Of a DNA stretch of 64,000 nt, positions 51,607-59,889 are shown in pieces. The DNA comes from Caballeronia temeraria. GTDB lineage: Bacteria; Pseudomonadota; Gammaproteobacteria; Burkholderiales; Burkholderiaceae. The stretch spans positions 1 to 64,000 of the forward strand of contig NZ_FCOI02000017.1 of the NCBI RefSeq assembly GCF_001544795.2. Reading direction: 5' to 3'. Position 1 is the stretch's first letter; each line of letters starts with the position of its first letter. A program made the translations under genes and the position numbers. The notes beneath the pieces were generated by a model that searched no databases, was not told where the DNA came from, and was given only the letters and a program-made list of their open reading frames with translations.

Positions 51607-52794
51607 GTGAATACCTATGACGTGGTTGTAATCGGGGCCGGCGTGGTCGGCAGTTCCGTCGCGTTTCATCTTCAGAAGCTGGGCGCGAAAAGCGTGCTCG
51701 TGCTGGATCGCGCGACTATCGGAGCGGGCACAACGTCGCAATCGTCGGGCATTCTGCGCACGCATTATTCGGTGAAGGAGAACGTCGAACTCGCGCGCAA
51801 GTCGTGGGCCGTGTTCAACGACTTCGCGGCCTATCTCGGCGATGACGAAGCATCGTGCGGCATCGTCAAGAGCGGCTATATGATCGTCGCTGCCGATGGC
51901 GACAAGGTCGAGCCGTTGCGCGCATCGCTCGAACAGCAGAAGAGCCAGGGCATTGCGCTCGAATTGCTGAGCGCGCAACAGGCGCACGAACTCATGCCGA
52001 TCGCACGTTTCGACGATGCCGCACTGATCGGCTTCGAGCCCGAAGCCGGTTTTGCCGATGCCTATCTCACGGCGACGAGTTTCGCGCGCGCGGCGCGGCG
52101 CGGCGGGGTGACGATCCGCGAGAACGTCACGGTGAATCGCTTGCTGATCGAGAACGGCCGGGTGCTTGGCGTATCGACGAGCGCGGGCGATTTCGCGGCA
52201 TCGATGGTCGTCAGCACGCAGAACATCTGGACGCCCGAGCTCGCGGGCTGGACCGGCGCGACGCTGCCGGTGTCGCCCGAGCGTCACGCGGTGCTCGCGC
52301 TCGAGTGCGAAGGCGCGGCCTATACGTACACAATGCCGGTGTTCAAGGACCTCGCTTCGCCGGGCATGCTGTATTGCCGCAGCTACGGCGGCAATCAGAT
52401 GCTCGTCAGCGAAGGAACCGCCGGCGAGAAGCTCGACAAAGCGGACATCGAACAAGGCGATATCTCGATGGACTATGTCGTCGAAGTCGGCGCGCAGGTC
52501 GCCGAACGCTTTCCGGCATACGAGGCGGCGGGCATCGCGTCGTCGTGGACGGGCGTGTACGACGTCACGCCCGACTGGAACCCCGTGCTCGGTGCGTTGC
52601 CGGGCATAGAAGGTCTCGTCGTCGGTTATGGGTTTTCGGGCCACGGCTTCAAGCTGTCGCCGACCGTCGGCAAGGTGCTCGCGCAGGCCGCGCTCGGCTT
52701 GCCGAGCGATGTGTCGCTCGCGCCGTACTCCGTCGAACGCTTTGCGACCGGCGCGTTGTTGACGGGTAAATACGGCATCGGCGCGGTGTCCTGA
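51607..52794 (+). CDS. DAO-family flavoprotein dehydrogenase, sarcosine/dimethylglycine-dehydrogenase-like
   Basis: 395 residues from a GTG start (VNTYDVVVIG) with AAAGGA about 10 bases upstream; the frame is open to 51505. FAD motif VVVIGAGVVGSSVAFHLQKLG, then SQSSGILRTHYSVKENVELA. In related dehydrogenases the segment after the second motif can hold the covalent FAD site; I cannot place it here. C-terminal WNPVLGALPGIEGL and YGFSGHGFKLSPTVGKVLA follow. An ETF pair is encoded directly after it, so this is probably a dehydrogenase feeding electrons to the quinone pool via ETF rather than an oxidase using O2. The substrate is inferred to be an N-methylated amino acid. Confidence 0.92.
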   Translation: MNTYDVVVIGAGVVGSSVAFHLQKLGAKSVLVLDRATIGAGTTSQSSGILRTHYSVKENVELARKSWAVFNDFAAYLGDDEASCGIVKSGYMIVAADGDKVEPLRASLEQQKSQGIALELLSAQQAHELMPIARFDDAALIGFEPEAGFADAYLTATSFARAARRGGVTIRENVTVNRLLIENGRVLGVSTSAGDFAASMVVSTQNIWTPELAGWTGATLPVSPERHAVLALECEGAAYTYTMPVFKDLASPGMLYCRSYGGNQMLVSEGTAGEKLDKADIEQGDISMDYVVEVGAQVAERFPAYEAAGIASSWTGVYDVTPDWNPVLGALPGIEGLVVGYGFSGHGFKLSPTVGKVLAQAALGLPSDVSLAPYSVERFATGALLTGKYGIGAVS

Positions 52795-52845
52795 TGCCCG
52801 CGGCGTCGCGCTTTTCTCATCGGATTCGAACCAGGAAATGCAACC

Positions 52846-53595
52846 ATGAAGGTCATGGCAGCAGTGAAACGTGTCGTCGATTACAACGTGAAGGTCCGCG
52901 TGAAGGCGGATCAAAGCGGCGTTGAAACGAGCAACGTGAAGATGTCGATGAATCCGTTCGACGAGATCGCCGTCGAAGCGGCCACTCGCCTGAAGGAAGC
53001 TGGGCACGCGAGAGAAGTGATCGCCGTGACGTGCGGTCCGGCGCAAACCACGGAGACGCTGCGCACGGCGCTAGCCATCGGCGCGGATCGCGGCGTGCTC
53101 ATTCAGACGGACGCGGAATTGCAGCCGCTGGCCGTCGCGAAGTTGCTGAAGGCCGCGGTCGAGCGCGAACAGCCGCGACTCGTGATCCTCGGCAAGCAGG
53201 CCATCGACGACGACGCCGGTCAGACGGGCCAGTTGCTTGCCGCATTGCTCGACTGGCCGCAGGCGACCTTCGCGAGTCACATCGAGATGGGCGCGGATAC
53301 CGCCACGGTCACGCGCGAAGTGGATGGCGGTCTCGAAGTCATCCAGGTTGTGTTGCCCGCCATCGTGACGACGGATTTGCGCCTGAACGAGCCGCGTTAC
53401 GTGACGCTGCCCAACATCATGAAGGCAAAGAAGAAGCCGATCGATACGCTGAGTCCCGCCGATCTCGGCGTCGATCCTTCACCGCGCCTGAAGACGCTGA
53501 AGGTTGCCGAACCGGCGGCGCGCAAAGCGGGCGTGCGCGTGAGCGACGTCGCCGGGCTCGTCGACAAACTCAAGAACGAAGCCAAGGTCATCTGA
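52846..53595 (+). CDS. etfB: Electron transfer flavoprotein beta subunit
   Basis: 249 residues, standard for EtfB (FixA). MKVMAAVKRVVDYNVKVRVK, MNPFDEIAVEAATRLKEAG, ILGKQAIDDDAGQTGQLLAA (the AMP/partner-binding signature) and PRYVTLPNIMKAKKKP are all present. The last includes the leucine and basic recognition loop that docks dehydrogenases. It is directly abutted by etfA. Carried next to a DAO-type dehydrogenase and away from a beta-oxidation locus, this is a dedicated ETF, as found in dimethylglycine and carnitine catabolic operons. Confidence 0.97.
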   Translation: MKVMAAVKRVVDYNVKVRVKADQSGVETSNVKMSMNPFDEIAVEAATRLKEAGHAREVIAVTCGPAQTTETLRTALAIGADRGVLIQTDAELQPLAVAKLLKAAVEREQPRLVILGKQAIDDDAGQTGQLLAALLDWPQATFASHIEMGADTATVTREVDGGLEVIQVVLPAIVTTDLRLNEPRYVTLPNIMKAKKKPIDTLSPADLGVDPSPRLKTLKVAEPAARKAGVRVSDVAGLVDKLKNEAKVI

Positions 53596-54525
53596 ATGAG
53601 CACACTCGTCCTAGCCGAGCACGACGGCGCGAGCATCAGCGCGGCCACGCGCAATACGATCGGCGCCGCGCGCCAGTTGAACGCGCCTGTGCACCTGCTG
53701 ATCGCGGGTCACGATGCGCGCCGCGCGGCCGATGCCGCTAGCCGTATCGAAGGCGTGGATCGCGTCGTGCTCGTCGATGCATCGCATCTCGCCGATGGTC
53801 TCGCGGAGAACATCGCCGCACAGGTGCTGATGCTTGCGCCGTCACATACGCATGTGCTCTTTCCGGCGACGGCGTCGGGGAAGAACGTCGCGCCGCGCGT
53901 CGCCGCTAAGCTCGATGCCTCGCAGATTTCCGATGTCATCGCCATTCACGACGCCGATACCTTCGACCGCCCGATCTATGCGGGCAACGCCATCGCCACC
54001 GTGCAATGCGATGACGCGATCAAGGTCCTGACGATCCGCGCCACCGCATTCGATGCCGCGCCGTTGTCCGACGCTTGCGCTCCCGTCGACACGAAAGAGG
54101 CCGTCGCGGGGACACAGCGCGCGCGTTTCGTACGTCGCGAGGTGGCGGTGAGTGAGCGGCCCGAGCTTACGTCGGCGCGCGTCGTCGTCTCGGGCGGCCG
54201 CGGCATGGGAAGCGCGGAGAACTTCGCGCTGCTCGATCCGCTCGCGCAAAAACTCGGCGCGGCGGTTGGCGCGTCGCGCGCAGCGGTCGATGCGGGTTTC
54301 GCGCCCAACGACTGGCAGGTCGGACAGACGGGCAAGATCGTCGCGCCGCAGTTGTATGTCGCGGTCGGCATATCGGGCGCGATTCAGCATCTGGCCGGCA
54401 TGAGGGACGCGAAGGTCATCGTCGCCGTGAACAAGGACGCGGAAGCGCCGATCTTCAGCGTCGCGGATTACGGGCTCGTAGGCGATCTGTTCGAGGCGGT
54501 GCCGCAGCTCGTGAAGAGGTTGTGA
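53596..54525 (+). CDS. etfA: Electron transfer flavoprotein alpha subunit
   Basis: 309 residues beginning at the base after the etfB stop. N-terminal domain MSTLVLAEHDGASISAATRN and the HVLFPATASGKNVAPRVAAK segment; the FAD-binding C-terminal half has VVSGGRGMGSAENF, SRAAVDAGFAPNDWQVGQTG and the signature LYVAVGISGAIQHLAGM. With EtfB it carries electrons to ETF:quinone oxidoreductase, which is not encoded here. Confidence 0.97.
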   Translation: MSTLVLAEHDGASISAATRNTIGAARQLNAPVHLLIAGHDARRAADAASRIEGVDRVVLVDASHLADGLAENIAAQVLMLAPSHTHVLFPATASGKNVAPRVAAKLDASQISDVIAIHDADTFDRPIYAGNAIATVQCDDAIKVLTIRATAFDAAPLSDACAPVDTKEAVAGTQRARFVRREVAVSERPELTSARVVVSGGRGMGSAENFALLDPLAQKLGAAVGASRAAVDAGFAPNDWQVGQTGKIVAPQLYVAVGISGAIQHLAGMRDAKVIVAVNKDAEAPIFSVADYGLVGDLFEAVPQLVKRL

Positions 54526-54592
54526 TGGGCTGAGCCCCGTGCGATTGACCGCCTCCGGATCCAGCCTGGACCGAGGCGACTTCCGCACGCAC

Positions 54593-55501
54593 TCAGACCT
54601 CACCGACGATCCGTCCGAAGGCCTCCCGCACGGCGCCGCAAAACGCATCGGCCACAACCGGAATGGGCCGGGATGCATTCGTCACGATATAAAAATGATC
54701 GTGCACGGCAGGCGCGAAACGCTTCACCGCCACACGTTGCCGTGCGTAGGCCGCCGTCACGGGGTCGATCAGCGCGACTCCCGCACGATTTGCGACCAGC
54801 GCCACGATCGCTTGCGATAACTGTGCTTCGATCACGAGATTGCGTGTAACGCCCGCTTCCACGAAGACGCGGTCGATCGCAGCGCGGGCGTCGAAGCTCT
54901 GCGGGAACGAAACGAAGGGCTCGCCGCGCAGGTCGTCCGGACTCAACGACGCACGGCGCGCCAGGCGATGCCCGCGCGGCACGATACATCGCATCACCGC
55001 GTTTGGAAGCCGCTCGCTCTTCACGGCTGGATGCGGGATAGCCTCGGCGGTCAGGCCCACGTCGCACTGACCGGACGCCACCTTATCGACCACCGTCGTC
55101 GCACTGTGCGCGAGCAGACTCACGTCGATGCCCGGATGCTGCTCGACGAAACGCGCGATCACCGCCGGCAGCAGGTCGAGCGCGACGGCGGGCGACCCTG
55201 CCACGCGCAGCGAACCGCGTCGCATCGCGCGAATCTGGTGGGCCGCCTGCGTGATACGGTCCAGCCCGACGAATGCACGCTCTACTTCCTCGAACAGCAC
55301 ACGCGCTTCCGCGGTGGGCGCAAGCCTCCCCTGCTGCCGTTCGAACAGCACGAAGCCGACGCGGCTTTCGAGATCTGCGATAAGACGGCTCACCGCAGGC
55401 TGCGAGATATGCAGCGACTCGGCGGCGCGCGTGACGGTGTGTCGAAGCATGACCGCGCGGAACGCTTCGATCTGCCGGATTTTGAGCTCGGACATATCCA
55501 T
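54593..55501 (-). CDS. LysR regulator, OccR/NocR-like
   Basis: 302 residues. Winged helix IRQIEAFRAVMLRHTVTRAA with HISQPAVSRLIADLESRVGF; the effector domain begins RRGSLRVAGSPAVALDLLP. The N-terminal helix-turn-helix and the GTVTRAAE-like block resemble the opine regulators OccR and NocR and the ArgP-like amino-acid group. ATG 55501 or 55495 may be the start; an ATAA-N7-TTAT box overlaps it. It is divergent from the opine-oxidase-like operon, its obvious target. Confidence 0.93.
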   Translation of the reverse strand: MDMSELKIRQIEAFRAVMLRHTVTRAAESLHISQPAVSRLIADLESRVGFVLFERQQGRLAPTAEARVLFEEVERAFVGLDRITQAAHQIRAMRRGSLRVAGSPAVALDLLPAVIARFVEQHPGIDVSLLAHSATTVVDKVASGQCDVGLTAEAIPHPAVKSERLPNAVMRCIVPRGHRLARRASLSPDDLRGEPFVSFPQSFDARAAIDRVFVEAGVTRNLVIEAQLSQAIVALVANRAGVALIDPVTAAYARQRVAVKRFAPAVHDHFYIVTNASRPIPVVADAFCGAVREAFGRIVGEV

Positions 55502-55514
55502 AACATTGGATTAT
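55500..55514. promoter_or_regulatory. Opine-type LysR operator, ATAA-N7-TTAT
   Basis: ATAACATTGGATTAT between the LysR gene and the divergent flavoprotein operon: ATAA, seven bases, TTAT, which also gives T-N11-A. From memory, OccR and NocR of Ti plasmids recognise a motif of this form. Its position overlapping the LysR start implies autorepression plus activation of the other side. Confidence 0.6.
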
Positions 55515-55603
55515 AGACGATCGATCATTCGGCATTTGACGGGCTTTTTTTCTCCGCCCAAAGTTGCGTCTCGACACATTAACGCAGGCAGAAATCGCAA
55601 TTC

Positions 55604-56728
55604 ATGCACGTCGATCTCGCCCATAACACATGCCGGCACTTCGATATCGTGGTCGCGGGCGGCGGACTCGTCGGCATGGCCATCGCCTACGGGCTCGCTC
55701 GCGCGGGCCAGCGCGTAGCCGTGTGCGACGGAGCCGACTCCGCGCATCGCGCGGCGCGCGGCAATTTCGGCCTCGTCTGGGTGCAGGGCAAAGGCGGACG
55801 TTGCCTCCCCTATGCGCAGTGGTCGCGCGAGTCGTCGGAGCGCTGGAGCGCTTTCGCCGCGCAGTTGAAGCGCGAAACGGGCATCGACGCCGGATTCGAA
55901 CGGCCCGGCGGCATCGAGTTGTGCGAGACGGCCGAGCAGCTCGAAGCCGGCCGCCAGCTGCTCGAATCGATCCATGCGCAGGACGCATCGCTCGATTACG
56001 AAGTGCTCGACATCGACGCACTGAAGGCGCGTGTGCCCTCGGCATCGGATAAACTTGCGGGCGCGCTCTATTCGCCGCACGATGGTCACGCAAGCCCGCT
56101 CTACACGCTGCGCGCCATGCAGCAGGCCTTTGCCTCGCACGGCGGCACGTATCTTCCGCACAACGAAGTGCGCGAGATTCGCCCTCGCGCGGGCCGCTTC
56201 GAAATCGACACGACGCACGGCCCGCTCGAAGCCGGACGCGTCGTGCTCGCCGCCGGTCTCGACAACAAGCGTCTTGCGCCGATGGTCGGCATGAACGCGC
56301 CAATCACGCCTCTGCGCGGTCAGATCATGGTGACCGAACGACTCGCGCCATTTCTCGACTATCCGACGCTGGTCGTGCGGCAGACGCGCGAAGGCTCCGT
56401 GCTCCTCGGCGACTCGGCCGAGCAAGTCGGCTTCGACGACGGCCAGACGCGCGCCGTCATGGCCGATATCGCGCGGCGCGCACGCACCGCGTTTCCGGCA
56501 CTCGCGCATGCGCGCATCGTGCGGGCATGGGGTGCGTTGCGCATCATGACGCCGGACGGACTACCGGTCTACGAGGAATCGGCGGCGCATCCCGGCGCGT
56601 TTCTCGCCATTTGTCATAGCGGGGTGACGCTCGCTGCCGCACATGCGGACATCATCGCGCCGTGGATCGCGGGCGGCGCACGGCCCGCGATTCTTCATCC
56701 TTTCGTCGCCACGCGCCTCTCGAATTAG
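55604..56728 (+). CDS. DAO-family flavoprotein, opine oxidase beta-subunit-like (OoxB/HcnC)
   Basis: 374 residues. FAD motif IVVAGGGLVGMAIAYGLARA (about 15-34), then AARGNFGLVWVQGKGG, a substrate domain with YSPHDGHASPLYTLRAMQQA, and the C-terminal FAD clamp IMTPDGLPVYEES with CHSGVTLAAAHAD. The length and the RGNFGLVWVQGKG block are typical of octopine/nopaline oxidase beta subunits and HcnC. It oxidises a secondary amine bond in complex with the next two gene products. The gene order beta, small ferredoxin, alpha is compact, and the operon faces an OccR-like regulator. Confidence 0.91.
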   Translation: MHVDLAHNTCRHFDIVVAGGGLVGMAIAYGLARAGQRVAVCDGADSAHRAARGNFGLVWVQGKGGRCLPYAQWSRESSERWSAFAAQLKRETGIDAGFERPGGIELCETAEQLEAGRQLLESIHAQDASLDYEVLDIDALKARVPSASDKLAGALYSPHDGHASPLYTLRAMQQAFASHGGTYLPHNEVREIRPRAGRFEIDTTHGPLEAGRVVLAAGLDNKRLAPMVGMNAPITPLRGQIMVTERLAPFLDYPTLVVRQTREGSVLLGDSAEQVGFDDGQTRAVMADIARRARTAFPALAHARIVRAWGALRIMTPDGLPVYEESAAHPGAFLAICHSGVTLAAAHADIIAPWIAGGARPAILHPFVATRLSN

Positions 56729-56730
56729 AC

Positions 56731-57033
56731 ATGCCCACGCACTTCGAATCCCTCGCCACCCTGTCGACGCCGCTGGTACGCATCGAGATCGACGGCGCGC
56801 ATCGGCACGTACCGCCGCATTACACGGTCGCGGCGGCGCTGCTCGAAAGCGGCACGCTCGCGTGCCGGAGCACGCCGGTCAGCGGCGCGCCGCGCGGACC
56901 GTTCTGCATGATGGGCGTGTGCTTCGACTGTCTGGTCGAAATCGACGGCGTGCTCAACGTACAGGCGTGCATGACGCGCGTGTGCGAAGGCATGCGCGTG
57001 CGTCCGATGTCCGGCAAGGCGAAACTCGCATGA
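56731..57033 (+). CDS. Small [2Fe-2S] subunit (HcnA/opine-oxidase gamma-like)
   Basis: 100 residues: a single ferredoxin-like domain with cysteines C59, C64, C67 and C80 in GPFCMMGVCFDCLVEIDG and VQACMTRV (C-x4-C-x2-C-x12-C). HcnA and the N-terminal region of sarcosine-oxidase-type complexes have the same module. It carries electrons between the two flavoprotein subunits. It starts two bases after the upstream stop and overlaps the next gene by ATGA, which supports a stoichiometric complex. Confidence 0.92.
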   Translation: MPTHFESLATLSTPLVRIEIDGAHRHVPPHYTVAAALLESGTLACRSTPVSGAPRGPFCMMGVCFDCLVEIDGVLNVQACMTRVCEGMRVRPMSGKAKLA

Positions 57034-58490
57034 CACGGCATCCGGCACAGTCGAAGTGCGATCTGCTGATCATCGGCGCCGGTCCGGCGGGCATGTCGGC
57101 GGCGATCGTGGCGCGCCGCGCGGGCCTCGAGGTGATCGTCGCGGACGAAGGCGAAGCGCCCGGCGGACAGATCTATCGCAACGCGTCGCGGTCTCCGCTC
57201 GCGGATGCATCCGTGCTCGGCGACGACTATCTCGCGGGACGCGCGCTGATCGACGCTTTCGACGCCAGTGGCGCGACACATCTCGCGAACTGCGTGGGAT
57301 GGCAGATCGAGTCCGAAAGCCGACGCGCCGTCGCGATGCTGACGCGCCGCGCGCACGCCGGTGAAGCCAGCGGCACGCTCGACGTATCGGCGCGCGCGGT
57401 CCTCGTCGCGACCGGCGCGCAGGAGCGTCCGTGGCCCGCGCGCGGCTGGACGTTGCCGGGCGTGATGGGCATCGGCGCGGCGCAGACGCTGCTGAAGTCG
57501 TCCGGATTGGCGCCCTCGCAAGACGCCGTGCTCGCCGGCTGCGGACCGCTCCTGTGGCTGTTCGCATCGCAATTGCTGAATGCGGGACGCCGAGTGCGGG
57601 CCATCGTCGACACGACGCCGCGCGATGCCTGGCGCGCCGCGCTGCCTCATGCCCTCCCCGCACTCGCCGGCGCCGACTATCTGCTCAAGGGTCTGCGCAT
57701 GATGCGCGCGGTCAAGCGCGCGGGCATCCCGGTGCATCGCCGCGCTGGCGCGTTTTCGATCGAAGGCGAAGGATGCGCCGAACGCGTGCGCTTCGTCGAT
57801 GAACACGGGGCGTCCCGATCGATCGACACCTCGCTCGTACTACTGCATCAGGGCGTGATTCCGTCGACGCAACTGTCCCGCTCGCTCGGTTGCGAGCACG
57901 AATGGGATGCGTCGTCAGCGTGCTGGCGGCCTCGCACCGATGCGCGCGGACGCAGCAGCGTCGAGAACGTGTGGATTGCCGGCGATGGCGCGGGTATCGG
58001 CGGGGCGAGGGCCGCCGCGTACGCGGGCACGCTTGCGGCGCTCGATATCGCGCGCGAACTCGGCGCGCTCGATGCGCCAGCGCGCGATGCACGCAGCCGT
58101 CCTGCGCGGCTTGCGATGAAACGCCATCTCGCCGTGCGTCCGCTGCTCGATGCGCTCTACACGCCGCCCGCCGCGCTGCGCCGTCCCGCCGACGACGTGA
58201 TCGTGTGCCGGTGTGAGGAAATCACCGCGGGTGAGATCCGCGCGATCGCCGCGCTGGGCTGCCAGGGACCCAACCAGATGAAAGCATTCTCACGCTGCGG
58301 CATGGGCCCGTGTCAGGGCCGATGGTGCGGCACGACGGTCGGCGAACTGATCGCGCAGGTGCAGGAGCGCGCCGTCGCCGATGTCGGTTACTACCGCATC
58401 CGCGCGCCGATCAAGCCGGTCACGGTCGATGAAATCGCCGACTCCATCGCGCTCGACGACGGCTTCACACGCGGCGAATTTCCCAGTTGA
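57030..58490 (+). CDS. FAD/NAD(P) oxidoreductase, opine oxidase alpha-subunit-like (OoxA/HcnB)
   Basis: 486 residues. FAD motif LLIIGAGPAGMSAAIVARRA (about 12-31), PGGQIYRN, ARAVLVATGAQERPWPARG, a second nucleotide fold (AVLAGCGPLLWLFASQLL), VWIAGDGAGIGGARAA, and a BFD-like cluster domain with CRCEEITAGEI and SRCGMGPCQGRWC. It is the large subunit expected with the DAO and ferredoxin-like subunits before it. The similar 542-residue protein at 43790 shows the same domain plan, so two such enzymes are encoded within 15 kb. Confidence 0.93.
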   Translation: MTRHPAQSKCDLLIIGAGPAGMSAAIVARRAGLEVIVADEGEAPGGQIYRNASRSPLADASVLGDDYLAGRALIDAFDASGATHLANCVGWQIESESRRAVAMLTRRAHAGEASGTLDVSARAVLVATGAQERPWPARGWTLPGVMGIGAAQTLLKSSGLAPSQDAVLAGCGPLLWLFASQLLNAGRRVRAIVDTTPRDAWRAALPHALPALAGADYLLKGLRMMRAVKRAGIPVHRRAGAFSIEGEGCAERVRFVDEHGASRSIDTSLVLLHQGVIPSTQLSRSLGCEHEWDASSACWRPRTDARGRSSVENVWIAGDGAGIGGARAAAYAGTLAALDIARELGALDAPARDARSRPARLAMKRHLAVRPLLDALYTPPAALRRPADDVIVCRCEEITAGEIRAIAALGCQGPNQMKAFSRCGMGPCQGRWCGTTVGELIAQVQERAVADVGYYRIRAPIKPVTVDEIADSIALDDGFTRGEFPS

Positions 58491-58535
58491 ATCCATCCAC
58501 ACAGACGAAACGACACCCCACACACGGAGCCCCGA

Positions 58536-59330
58536 ATGAAAACCATACGCGCAAAGACGATGTTGACCGCCGCCGCGCTCGCCCTAATGGCCGCCAGCAC
58601 GATGGCATCGGCCAAGGAATGGAGCACGATCCGCGTCGGCGTCGACCCGACCTATCCGCCGTTCGAATCGGTCGCGAAGGACGGTCAGGTCGTGGGCTTC
58701 GACGTCGATCTCGGCAATGCGCTGTGCGCGAAACTCAAAGCAAAGTGCGTCTGGGTGCAAAGCAGCTTCGACGGCCTGATTCCCGGCCTGCAGGCGCGCA
58801 AGTTCGACGTGATCCTGTCATCGATGGCCGCGAACGCGAAGCGCCGCGAGCAGATCGATTTCACGGACCGGCTGTACCGCAACCAGACGCGCCTGATCGC
58901 CAAGGAGAGCGCGCATCTGCTGCCCGACGCGTCGAAGCTCGCCGGCAAGCGGGTGGCCGTCGAACAAGGCACGGTGCAGGAAACGTATGCGCGGGAAAAG
59001 TGGGCATCGTCCGGCGTCGAAGTGGTCGCGTATCCGAGCTACGACCAGGCGTATGCCGATCTGACCGCGGGCCGCGTCGATGCGGTGCTGATGGATGCCG
59101 TGCAGGGCAAGCTGGGTTTTCTGGCGACGCCCGCGGGCAAAGGTTTCGCATTCGCGGGCGATGTCGTCTATGACGCGAAGATCATGGGCGACGGCGACGC
59201 CGCCGGCGTGCGCAAGTCGGATCCGGAACTGCGTGAGGCGTTGAATGGCGCCCTCGCCGAAATGCTGCGCGACGGGACCTATCGCAAGATCGAAGCACGG
59301 TACTTCGATTTCGACATGTACGGGAAGTAA
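58536..59330 (+). CDS. Polar amino acid/opine-type ABC binding protein (ArgT/OccT-like)
   Basis: 264 residues. Signal peptide with core TAAALALMAASTMA and cleavage near ASAKEW. The mature chain begins TIRVGVDPTYPPFESV, with VVGFDVDLGNALCAKLK and VWVQSSFDGLIPGLQARKFD, hallmark of the lysine/arginine/ornithine-octopine group. CLKAKC-like cysteines (LCAKLKAKC) match the disulfide of ArgT/HisJ. It captures the basic amino acid or opine that the oxidase uses. No permease or ATPase genes follow, so it depends on a transporter encoded elsewhere. Confidence 0.94.
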   Translation: MKTIRAKTMLTAAALALMAASTMASAKEWSTIRVGVDPTYPPFESVAKDGQVVGFDVDLGNALCAKLKAKCVWVQSSFDGLIPGLQARKFDVILSSMAANAKRREQIDFTDRLYRNQTRLIAKESAHLLPDASKLAGKRVAVEQGTVQETYAREKWASSGVEVVAYPSYDQAYADLTAGRVDAVLMDAVQGKLGFLATPAGKGFAFAGDVVYDAKIMGDGDAAGVRKSDPELREALNGALAEMLRDGTYRKIEARYFDFDMYGK

Positions 59331-59385
59331 CGCCGGTTGCTCGGCGCGCGCGGGGTCGCTCGTGCGGGCGACCTCCTTAAGCTGC

Positions 59386-59860
59386 TCATTCCGGCGGCCC
59401 CAACAGCGGCCTGGTCGCCATCGCGCGCGTCAAGCCATGACCCGGAGGGCGCACGGCGACATCGAACGCATTGATTTGCGGGCCGCGGGCCTGCGCCTAG
59501 CACTTCGGGAATTCGACCACCGTCGGCAGGCGGTCTTCGCCCCAGGCGCGTCGCCAGCGTGTCTACGCTCAAAGCGCTGAGCGCACCGCCACGCCCGCCA
59601 TGCCATCGATCAGCGCGCTGTTGCGGCCTGCGCAACCCTGCGCGCGCACGCGCTCGATCTCCGTGCGCAAACACACCTCGTCGAGCACGCGAGAGTTGTG
59701 CAGCCCGAACGGCGGCCCGCTTCCCGTTCGGCGGGCGCCGCGTTGGGCAAAAGCTGATCGGGGCCGCATTGCACATGCCACCGAGGCGGGCCTGTTTCCG
59801 GAGGGACATGATCGTGGCAGCACGAAAAGCTGAGCCGCGTAGCGCATTGGCCGTGCCAGG
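59386..59860 (-). pseudogene. Decayed IclR-family regulator (C-terminal remnant)
   Basis: Several minus-strand frames together give an IclR effector-domain tail. One frame reads LHNSRVLDEVCLRTEIERVR, then AQGCAGRNSALIDGMAGVAV; another continues ALSALSVDTLATRL; a third reads RLPTVVEFPKC, an in-frame stop, AQARGPQINAFDVAVRPPG and ends MATRPLLGPPE at 59386. IclR regulators have the corresponding order (helix, RxQGYA-type strand, GMxxxAVPV, sensor C-terminus). At least two frameshifts and one stop break it, and the DNA-binding domain is missing. It may once have regulated the neighbouring operon. Confidence 0.5.
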
Positions 59861-59889
59861 CGCTTGCTTCGGCATCCGGCCGAAACGAC

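Noticed and set aside
54534..54544. GGGCTGAGCCC after etfA as a terminator
   Set aside because: The dyad has a one-base centre and no T-run, so it cannot form a usable hairpin.
55604..58490. Hydrogen cyanide synthase operon (hcnABC)
   Set aside because: Subunit architecture is similar, but gene order (DAO, ferredoxin, FAD/NAD subunit), the OccR-like regulator and the octopine-type binding protein fit an opine or amino-acid oxidase better.
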